Shown piece after piece: positions 1 through 5,188 of a stretch of 7,767 nucleotides of DNA. The stretch is taken from contig JADHTP010000143.1 in the NCBI GenBank assembly GCA_016784945.1, positions 1-7,767 on the forward strand. Direction: 5' to 3'. The notes beneath the pieces are model-generated. The model was not told the DNA's origin and searched no databases. It worked only from the letters and a program-made list of their open reading frames with translations. How positions within the stretch are numbered: position 1 is the stretch's first letter; each line of letters opens with the position of its first letter. A program made the position numbers and the translations under genes. Origin of the DNA: Deltaproteobacteria bacterium (GTDB taxonomy: Bacteria; Myxococcota_A; UBA9042; DTJE01).

Positions 1-1007
1 TGTGGCTGCTCCTCCAGCCCCGCGACTACCTGAACAGTTTGCAACTGTACCTGGGACTCGTGCTCATGGTGGGCGGCGTGGTCGTGGTGGCCGTGAACGG
101 TGGCGCCACCCTGGACGCCCCGGCCATCCGCGAGGACACCACCGACATCCCCTCCCTTTTCCCCTTCCTGTTCATCACGGTGGCCTGCGGGGCCATCAGC
201 GGGTTCCATTCGCTGGTGTCGTCGGGGACCACGGCCCGGCAGATCCGGTCCGAGGCCGACGGCCGGTTCGTGGCCTACGGCGGCATGCTCCTGGAAGGAT
301 TCCTGGCCGTGATCGTGCTGCTGGCCTGCGCCATTGCGTTTGAAGGTGTCAACCAATCCTGGAGCGTACACTACGCCCGATGGGACGGGATCGACCGATC
401 GGCCCTGGGTCGGTTCGTGGAGGGCTCGGGTTTCCTGATCAGCCGGTTCGGCATCGATCACGGTTTCTCCACCACCCTGGTCACGGTGATCATCGTGGGC
501 TTCGCCATGACCACCCTGGATTCGGGGACGCGGCTCCTGCGATACAACGTGGAGGAAATCGCCAAGGCCGTGAAGGCGCCCCGACTGGCGAACCGGTACC
601 TGTCGTCGGCGCTGGCCGTGGCGGCCATTGCCTTCTTTGCCCTCATGAAGAAGGACGTTGTCGTGGAAGGGGCCGTCCAGGTCCGGTCGGCCGGGGAACT
701 GCTCTGGCAACTGTTCGGGACCACCAACCAGCTCCTGGCCGGACTGGGACTGCTGACCGTATCGGTGTGGCTGCGGCGTCGCGGCAGACCGTCGATCTGG
801 ACGCTGGTTCCCATGGTCTTCATGATGGGCATGACTCTGTATGCCATGATCCTCAAGCTGACGGACTTCATTGCGGCCACCCCGATGAACGTGCCGCTGA
901 TACTGGTGGCCACGGCCCTCCTGCTCATGGGGGGGTGGCTCCTGGTGGAGGGGATCATCACCCTGGGCCGGTCGGAGCCCACCCGTACCGAAACCCAAGG
1001 AAACTGA
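1..1007 (+). CDS. cstA: CstA-family carbon starvation / peptide-pyruvate transporter, C-terminal part (5' end outside window)
   Basis: The reading frame is open from base 3 and stops with TGA at 1005-1007, leaving 334 residues; the true start lies upstream. CstA proteins are inner-membrane transporters that import peptides or pyruvate, often when carbon is scarce. Family hallmarks are visible: LQPRDYLNS at the left edge (residues 4-12 of the fragment), SGFHSLVSSGTT (about 66-77), TTLDSGTRLLRY (about 170-181) and LFGTTNQLLAG (about 237-247). About eight hydrophobic membrane segments alternate with short loops. The soluble C-terminus ends in a charged tail after the last helix. The TTG at 39 is internal and not a start, because conserved sequence precedes it. 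CstA is often followed by a small YbdD/YjiX-type gene; here a lipoprotein reading frame follows one base after the stop. Family assignment is firm; the substrate is not known. Confidence 0.93.
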   Translation, partial: WLLLQPRDYLNSLQLYLGLVLMVGGVVVVAVNGGATLDAPAIREDTTDIPSLFPFLFITVACGAISGFHSLVSSGTTARQIRSEADGRFVAYGGMLLEGFLAVIVLLACAIAFEGVNQSWSVHYARWDGIDRSALGRFVEGSGFLISRFGIDHGFSTTLVTVIIVGFAMTTLDSGTRLLRYNVEEIAKAVKAPRLANRYLSSALAVAAIAFFALMKKDVVVEGAVQVRSAGELLWQLFGTTNQLLAGLGLLTVSVWLRRRGRPSIWTLVPMVFMMGMTLYAMILKLTDFIAATPMNVPLILVATALLLMGGWLLVEGIITLGRSEPTRTETQGN

Positions 1008-1008
1008 A

Positions 1009-1119
1009 ATGCGACGAAACCTTCCTGCGCTCACCCTGGCGGCCCTGGTCTGCCTGTCCTGCATCCGGGACGACGGCAGCGTCAACGACCCGACCGATGG
1101 TGCTGCCCTGGGACCTTGA
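1009..1119 (+). CDS. Lipoprotein signal peptide ORF, 5' part of a frameshifted gene
   Basis: ATG at 1009 lies one base after the cstA-family stop. An AAGGAAA ribosome site at 997-1003 precedes it, inside the end of the upstream gene, so the two are probably co-translated. The 36-residue product starts with two arginines and a hydrophobic stretch (ALTLAALV), then a lipobox LSC with the lipidated Cys at residue 18. A short polar linker (IRDDGSVNDPTD) follows, then TGA at 1117-1119. A lipoprotein this short is unlikely to be complete. The frame starting at 1097 continues directly as a well-composed polar protein body, so this is best read as the export signal of that protein, separated from it by a +1 frame change between about 1096 and 1117. 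It could instead be a sequencing error, a true mutation or programmed frameshifting. Function is unknown. Confidence 0.65.
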   Translation: MRRNLPALTLAALVCLSCIRDDGSVNDPTDGAALGP

Positions 1120-1588
1120 CGACATCCAGAGCAAGTACACCGATGCGGACCAACCCTTCGATCAGTGCCAGGCCCCGCCGGATTGCGCCGAGGGTTCCAG
1201 CGAACTGCGCCTGCTGGTGCACGATCACCCGCCGTTCAGGGCGGCCCTCGAAGCGAATGTCATCGAGATACGGGACCAGTTCCTGGCGGGGCTCACAGAG
1301 CGCCTGGAGGCCTGGTGCGCCATGGTGCGGCCCTACTTCATTGCGGACAGGTTCCAGTACCAGGGTGCCGTGGAATTCGACGCAGACTGCCTGGCGATTG
1401 CTCAGCACATCCAGGGCCGTTCCGCCTATCTCGATGCCTACCTTTCGCCGCTGACACAAGAGGGGACAGCGCCCATCGCCCATCGCCTATCGCTCATAGT
1501 GGTCGTGAACGATCAGAGGCGGGGGCACCTGACCCCACCGAAGGGAACGGAAGACCCCACGCCGTTCCCCGTCGGATCTACGGGATAG
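1097..1588 (+). CDS. Secreted/lipoprotein body of unknown function, +1 frame relative to its signal peptide
   Basis: This frame encodes 163 residues from ATG 1097 to TAG 1586-1588. Codons up to about 1455 end strongly in G/C and the protein has a normal globular composition. The other two forward frames here are rich in Arg, Ser and Pro and look like shadows. No family is recognised. Visible are a CQAPPDC pair (Cys 24 and 30), further Cys at 74 and 98, an amphipathic stretch (about 48-75) and an aromatic segment RPYFIADRFQYQ (78-89). Four cysteines suit a periplasmic or surface location with disulfides. No Shine-Dalgarno sequence precedes ATG 1097, so independent initiation is doubtful. Joining to the signal-peptide ORF at 1009 would give a lipoprotein of about 192 residues. 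The last 40 or so residues run through a heptamer repeat and a strong hairpin and may not be native. Confidence 0.6.
   Translation: MVLPWDLDDIQSKYTDADQPFDQCQAPPDCAEGSSELRLLVHDHPPFRAALEANVIEIRDQFLAGLTERLEAWCAMVRPYFIADRFQYQGAVEFDADCLAIAQHIQGRSAYLDAYLSPLTQEGTAPIAHRLSLIVVVNDQRRGHLTPPKGTEDPTPFPVGSTG
1470..1497 (+). repeat. Tandem 7-bp repeat, four units
   Basis: Four consecutive heptamers are seen: CGCCCAT, CGCCCAT, CGCCTAT and CGCTCAT. The first two are identical and the others each differ by one C/T change. The array lies in the 3' part of the lipoprotein-body frame. Since 7 is not a multiple of 3, gain or loss of one unit changes the downstream reading frame. With three units the frame would meet TAG at 1497-1499 directly after the array; with four it runs on to 1588. 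Confidence 0.85.
1543..1569 (+). terminator. Strong hairpin at the end of the lipoprotein gene, possible terminator
   Basis: GGGAACGG (1543-1550) and CCGTTCCC (1562-1569) form a perfect 8-bp stem with an 11-base loop. No T-run follows, so it is not a classical intrinsic terminator; it could be Rho-assisted or protect the 3' end of the mRNA. It sits inside the last codons of the open frame ending at 1588, which suggests that this stretch is really 3' untranslated sequence. A weaker 6-bp hairpin with one G-T pair and a TGAA loop lies upstream at 1500-1515. Confidence 0.4.
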
Positions 1589-1625
1589 CCGCCCCGGCCC
1601 GCGAACACCACCCGCCGAGCGTGTT

Positions 1626-1639
1626 GGCACGAACCATGT
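1626..1639 (+). promoter_or_regulatory. Weak sigma-54-like -24/-12 candidate upstream of the sigma-factor gene
   Basis: TTGGCACG at 1624-1631 matches the sigma-54 -24 element. Ten bases after its GG comes GT at 1638-1639 rather than the expected GC. Spacing and position are right: about 25 bases before the ribosome site at 1663 and 39 before the ATG. The -12 half is imperfect and no enhancer site was seen. No better sigma-70 promoter was found in the 1589-1677 gap, which otherwise shows only the ribosome site. Confidence 0.22.
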
Positions 1640-1677
1640 AAAGGGAGATCCCCGACGTCCATAAGGAGGGCTCCCAG

Positions 1678-2214
1678 ATGACGACCGTGGAAAAACTGGT
1701 TCCCATGGTAAAGAGGATCGCAGCGCGATTCAGGCCCGTGGTGTACGGCACCGCCGACCGGGAGGACCTGGTGCAGGAAGGTTACGTGGGCCTGCTGGAA
1801 GCGGCGACCCGGTATGAGCCTGGACGGGGTTGCACCCTGTCCACCTGGGGCGCCCGTCGGGCTAACGGCGCCATGCTGGACCATATCCGGGTCCTGTCGC
1901 GGCGATCCCGGGAAAGGCCTGTGGACATCCCGACCCAGCGCCAGGAGTTCGAGTGGCACCGCAACGCGGAACACCGTTCACCGGAGTCCCGCGAGGTGCT
2001 GGTCCGTTTCGGGCGATTCATGAGGCGGGCCTGGACAGACCTGGATACTCCCTTGCGGGACGTGATCCGGATGCGCTTCCTGGAGGGGGCTTCGATGCGG
2101 GAGACGGCGCGGGCATTAGAATGCAGCGCGGCCACGGTGGTCCGCCGTGAAAAGAAGGCGCTGGGTGAACTCAGGGAAGGTTATCGAGCCAGCGGTTACG
2201 GCAGGAAATGCTGA
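1678..2214 (+). CDS. RNA polymerase sigma-70 family factor (regions 2 and 4 only)
   Basis: The 178-residue product begins at ATG 1678, preceded by AAGGAGG at 1663-1669 with ideal spacing, so the start is secure. Sigma factors direct RNA polymerase core to alternative promoters. Region 2 spans about residues 5-72: DREDLVQEGYVGLLEA (27-42) is the core-binding helix, and TLSTWGARRANGAMLDHIR (53-71) is the -10 recognition and melting helix. The pattern is closest to FliA/WhiG/SigB-type factors. A short basic and acidic linker (73-120) replaces a normal region 3. Region 4 is at about 121-165: LRDVIRMRFLEG followed by a helix-turn-helix, ASMRETARALECSAATVVRR (138-157), for -35 binding. No anti-sigma gene lies next to it in this window. 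The gene follows the broken lipoprotein gene and converges on the large minus-strand gene. Its regulon is unknown. Confidence 0.88.
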   Translation: MTTVEKLVPMVKRIAARFRPVVYGTADREDLVQEGYVGLLEAATRYEPGRGCTLSTWGARRANGAMLDHIRVLSRRSRERPVDIPTQRQEFEWHRNAEHRSPESREVLVRFGRFMRRAWTDLDTPLRDVIRMRFLEGASMRETARALECSAATVVRREKKALGELREGYRASGYGRKC

Positions 2215-2224
2215 TCCCTTGCAG

Positions 2225-2246
2225 GGGCGACTCACCTGAATCGCCC
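2225..2246. terminator. Hairpin downstream of the sigma-factor gene, possible terminator
   Basis: GGGCGA (2225-2230) pairs perfectly with TCGCCC (2241-2246) around a 10-base loop, eleven bases after the sigma-gene stop. There is no T-run on either side. Position between two convergent genes is the main argument for a role in transcript ending. Confidence 0.35.
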
Positions 2247-2258
2247 ATCAGGCACGCA

Positions 2259-2278
2259 GTCGGACGTGGGCGTCCGGC
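2259..2278 (-). terminator. Hairpin right after the stop of the large minus-strand gene, possible terminator
   Basis: CGGACG (2261-2266) and CGTCCG (2271-2276) form a 6-bp stem with a TGGG tetraloop. It extends by one wobble and one G-C pair to 2259-2278. It begins one base beyond the TAA of the minus-strand lipoprotein gene. There is no T-tract, so this is a weak or Rho-aided terminator at best, possibly acting in both directions. Confidence 0.4.
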
Positions 2279-2279
2279 C

Positions 2280-5060
2280 TTACAGGAGATCGGCGCCGAT
2301 GATGGTGAAACCGGCGTCGTTCATGGAGAACATGTTTCCGAGCACCAGGACCGCGCTCGGGGGAAGCCCGGGAATCAGGCTTCCCAGGTCGATGCTGGGC
2401 ACGTCGAACATGAATTCCTGGTCCTTCACCAGGTCCAGAAGCACCGGGATCAGGCCTTCCACCAGGCCCAGCAGGTCTCCCATGTTGCCGCCGATGTCGA
2501 TGATCTCGTTTTCGAGATACGAGATCCCCTCGATCTTGATGCCGATCTGGCTGTCCTGGGCCGCGATGGCGGCAGTGAGCTTCAACTGGAGCCACAGACC
2601 GATGTGCTGTTCCTGGTTGAGCAGGTTGAACTTGAGGTCCAGGTAGGCGTCGCCCAACTGGACCTGCATGGCGTCCTTGTTGTTGCAGTCGTCCAGGATC
2701 GGCGGCAGCAGCAGGTTGGGCGTGACCACGATGTCCGTGATCGGGATGGGCAGTTCGGCGCCCGCAAGCAGGGCGCTCAGGTCGATCTCGTTGTTGATCA
2801 ACCCGGACCACCACAGGGCGAACAGGATCTCGTTCACCACGTCGTACTTCAGGCCCAGTTGGAGCGCCGGCGGCGGTACGAATTCGTATAGGGGGATGTC
2901 GATCTCCTCGTGGTTGCAACCATCACGCAGGATGATTCCCAGCGGATCGCGGTCCACGCCTTTCTGTGTCAGCGTGCCTAGGTTCAGGCCCGCCCTCGCC
3001 CCGTCGTCCTTGAAGATGATCGACGACACGTCCGTCTTGATGAACAGGGGGGTCGGGTCCGGCCCCAGCAGCGGCGGGATCTCGAATGCCGTGTCCAGGA
3101 CCAGGATGTCGAACACCTGCTCGATGAGGTCGCCCATGAGTGTGGTTACCAGGGGTTCCAGCAGGTCCACGATGGGCTGGGTGATGAAGTTCACCAGCGG
3201 GTCCAGGACGAAGTCGGAAATGAGGTCGTTCAGACCACCCACCAGGTCATCCAGGTTGTAGGTGCCCAGGTCGATGATGAAACCGAACAGGTCCAGTTGG
3301 CCCAGGTCCACGGTCAGGCCGTCCAGCAGGTCGATCTGGATGTCGGTGATCTCCGCCTGGAAGTTGTTGCCCTGCACCGAGATGGGCTGTCCGGGCATTT
3401 TCTCGATATCCATGGCCACCTGGAGACCCAGCTTGCCCACGGAGAGGCCCGACGTGGTGGTGATGCCCGGCGCCAGCAGGGGCACGCTGTAGTCCTGGCC
3501 GTCCAGGGGGTTGTGGACCTCGAGGTAGGTGTCCAGGTAGAGGGAGATGTCCAGCTTGAAGGCCACGGGCTGGAAGGAAATGGCCGCGTCCACGCCGCCG
3601 TCCAGGCTCTGGAGGGCCACCTGGGGCATTCCCAGGACGATGTCGTTGACGGCAATCTCGATGATCAGGTCGCCGAACAGGCCGGGATCCACGTCGGGAA
3701 TGGGGAGGGACACGGCAATGATGTCGGGAATGGTCTGGGTGAACAGGTCCGTTCCACCCAGCAGCGAGGGGATGTCGATGCCCGCCAGGAGGACCTCCAG
3801 GATGGTGGCGATATCGTCCAGGTGGGCGGGGTCGTGAACGCCGTCGTCCAGGGCGTCCTGTCCCATGTACACCACCGCGGCCTCGGGGATGACCACGTCG
3901 TCCACCAGGGCGTCGTCCGCCACCGGGAGATAGCCCGTGGAGTAGTACCAGCCCCGGGTGATCTTGGCGCCGTGACCGAATTCGTCGGCCGCGGTCACCA
4001 CGATGGGATTGAGCCCGTGGACGCTGGTGACCGGGTATTCGAAGTTACCGTCCTCGTCCATTTCAACGTCTTCACCGTTGATGGTCATGCCGCCGACGGA
4101 ACTGGCCGAGTCGGTGACCTGCCCTTTCACCGTGATGACGGGGTCCCCGTCGAAGGTCATGCCGCGGTCGGGGAAGAAGATCACGATCTCGGGGGGCGAC
4201 TCGTCGCAATAGAGGGTCAAGGTGTCGGAGATGTCGTCCCAGGGCGCTTCCAGGGTGGCCGTGAAGGGATAGGCCCCCTCTTCGTTGAATTCGAATTCCC
4301 ACTGTGCCAGGGCGGTCAGGCCTTCCTCGGGGGCCTCCAGGGTGGCGGCCAGGTCTTCGGCCATGTTGTCCCAGGCGTCGTAAACCTCGTAGGACAGGGT
4401 GACCTGGTCCCCGATTGCAAATGCCTTCCAGTCCGGTGTGGCCACCAGCACCAGTCGCACGGGGTCAGCGGCCACGACAGTGAGGTTGTCCGGCACCTTT
4501 TCGTACTCGCCATCGGTTTCCACGGAGCAGTTGATCTCGTAATCGCCGGCCACCGTGGACGACACGGTATGGTCATCGATGTCCACTCCCTCCACCGGAT
4601 CAACGGACGTGTCGGCGCCCTCGATGATGTTGCCGTACTGGTCCTCGGCGATGCACTCGACGCCCACGCCCGTACCCGCCGGGGCCGTGCCTTCGTCCAG
4701 GACCGCCGTGACCTTTGTGGGGTCGGCGGCAAACACGTTCAGCAGGGCCGGCGTCGGGTCCACCAGATCGATGCCTACCACCTTGCAGGCTACCTCGTAA
4801 TCTCCCACCACGGTGGGGGTCAGGTCGTGCCCGTCGAGTGTCACACCCTCGGTGGGAGTGACCACCACCTCGGTATCGATGAGTGATTCGTCATCGGCGC
4901 CGCTGAAGTCGCAGGTCACCGTGACCGTGCTGCCCACGGGCACCTTGTCCGCGGAAAGAAGGGTGTCCATGAGCCACTGAGGCCCGGCGGTTCCGCCACC
5001 CCCGCAGGCGACGGTGCTGGCCATAACGGATATAAGCAAGGTCGCTGTTGTCTTACGCAC
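2280..5060 (-). CDS. Large Ig-domain lipoprotein with a BPI/TULIP-like lipid-binding C-terminal region
   Basis: The frame could open at GTG 5123, but GTG 5060 is chosen. It follows GGGGG by 5 bases and lies about 20 bases after a good -10 box, and from it the protein starts directly with a lipoprotein signal (basic VRK, hydrophobic core, TVAC with Cys 19, then a glycine linker). Length is 926 residues. Three Ig-like units repeat every 86 residues (about 28-285): Cys 50/92 and Cys 136/178 are paired, while the third unit has lost the cysteines. A fourth Ig-like unit (about 286-370) has the TFDGDPVITVKGQVTD pattern of bacterial Ig domains. Residues 376-926 are rich in Leu, Ile, Asp and Gly. They show three features like the BPI/LBP family: a long amphipathic helix (about 601-654, many LxxLIxxxV steps), the motif LGLKYDVVNEILFALWWSG (about 735-755), and a C-terminus FTIIGADLL resembling the end of BPI. 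Such folds bind lipids or lipopolysaccharide in a hydrophobic groove. It is divergent from a FadL-type barrel. The gene is certain; the TULIP assignment is moderate and made by eye. Confidence 0.85.
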   Translation of the reverse strand: MRKTTATLLISVMASTVACGGGGTAGPQWLMDTLLSADKVPVGSTVTVTCDFSGADDESLIDTEVVVTPTEGVTLDGHDLTPTVVGDYEVACKVVGIDLVDPTPALLNVFAADPTKVTAVLDEGTAPAGTGVGVECIAEDQYGNIIEGADTSVDPVEGVDIDDHTVSSTVAGDYEINCSVETDGEYEKVPDNLTVVAADPVRLVLVATPDWKAFAIGDQVTLSYEVYDAWDNMAEDLAATLEAPEEGLTALAQWEFEFNEEGAYPFTATLEAPWDDISDTLTLYCDESPPEIVIFFPDRGMTFDGDPVITVKGQVTDSASSVGGMTINGEDVEMDEDGNFEYPVTSVHGLNPIVVTAADEFGHGAKITRGWYYSTGYLPVADDALVDDVVIPEAAVVYMGQDALDDGVHDPAHLDDIATILEVLLAGIDIPSLLGGTDLFTQTIPDIIAVSLPIPDVDPGLFGDLIIEIAVNDIVLGMPQVALQSLDGGVDAAISFQPVAFKLDISLYLDTYLEVHNPLDGQDYSVPLLAPGITTTSGLSVGKLGLQVAMDIEKMPGQPISVQGNNFQAEITDIQIDLLDGLTVDLGQLDLFGFIIDLGTYNLDDLVGGLNDLISDFVLDPLVNFITQPIVDLLEPLVTTLMGDLIEQVFDILVLDTAFEIPPLLGPDPTPLFIKTDVSSIIFKDDGARAGLNLGTLTQKGVDRDPLGIILRDGCNHEEIDIPLYEFVPPPALQLGLKYDVVNEILFALWWSGLINNEIDLSALLAGAELPIPITDIVVTPNLLLPPILDDCNNKDAMQVQLGDAYLDLKFNLLNQEQHIGLWLQLKLTAAIAAQDSQIGIKIEGISYLENEIIDIGGNMGDLLGLVEGLIPVLLDLVKDQEFMFDVPSIDLGSLIPGLPPSAVLVLGNMFSMNDAGFTIIGADLL

Positions 5061-5068
5061 GGTTTCCC

Positions 5069-5104
5069 CCGAAAAAGGAAGTTCCCAAGTATACCGAAAA
5101 AGGA
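5069..5104. repeat. 11-bp direct repeat in the divergent promoter region
   Basis: CCGAAAAAGGA occurs at 5069-5079 and again at 5094-5104, start-to-start distance 25 bp. The two copies flank the -10 box of the minus-strand lipoprotein gene. The A-rich sequence stands out from the GC-rich surroundings. Two half-sites about two and a half helical turns apart could bind a regulator that controls one or both divergent genes; they could also be a chance or recent duplication. Confidence 0.6.
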
Positions 5105-5117
5105 GATAGACAACTAA
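5088..5117 (-). promoter_or_regulatory. Sigma-70-type promoter for the large minus-strand lipoprotein gene
   Basis: On the minus strand TATACT (5093-5088) matches the -10 consensus in five of six positions. TTAGTT (5117-5112) is a weak -35 element at 18-bp spacing. Transcription would start near 5081, leaving a leader of about 20 bases with the GGGGG ribosome site before GTG 5060. The promoter overlaps the second copy of the 11-bp repeat. Confidence 0.5.
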
Positions 5118-5133
5118 CCTCACGACGGGAGGA

Positions 5134-5160
5134 TTCTGACGGCCACCCCTATGGTATCAT
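5134..5160 (+). promoter_or_regulatory. Extended -10 promoter for the FadL-type operon
   Basis: TATCAT at 5155-5160 matches the -10 consensus in five of six positions. It is preceded by TGG (5152-5154), an extended -10 element. The -35 region is poor (TTCTGA at 5134-5139, spacing 15), which extended -10 promoters tolerate. A start near 5167 gives a leader of about 22 bases containing GGGGGA before the TTG start at 5189. Confidence 0.4.
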
Positions 5161-5188
5161 CTCCCGCCTGTCGGCCGGGGGACCCGAT

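Noticed and set aside
380..1096. Upstream extension of the lipoprotein-body frame through the cstA-family gene
   Set aside because: This part is the out-of-frame shadow of the transporter, rich in Gly, Arg, His and Pro. Only the portion after about 1090 reads as real protein.
1117..1119. TGA as a selenocysteine codon in the small lipoprotein
   Set aside because: Reading through in the same frame gives an Arg/Pro-rich shadow sequence, and no convincing SECIS-like hairpin follows. The coherent protein continues in the +1 frame instead.
1082..1483. 133-codon minus-strand open frame over the broken lipoprotein
   Set aside because: It has no ribosome site or motif, and the plus +1 frame shows the stronger third-position GC bias and a protein-like composition.
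3297..4886. 529-codon plus-strand open frame opposite the large lipoprotein gene
   Set aside because: Its composition (Gly, His, Val, Asp, Gln rich, no domain pattern) is that of an antisense shadow created by GC-rich codons. The minus strand has a promoter, ribosome site, lipobox and repeated Ig domains.
5061..5123. GTG at 5123 as start of the large minus-strand protein
   Set aside because: The added 21 residues overlap the -10 box, have unlike codon use and would place a second hydrophobic stretch before the lipoprotein signal. GTG 5060 has the ribosome site and a normal signal peptide.
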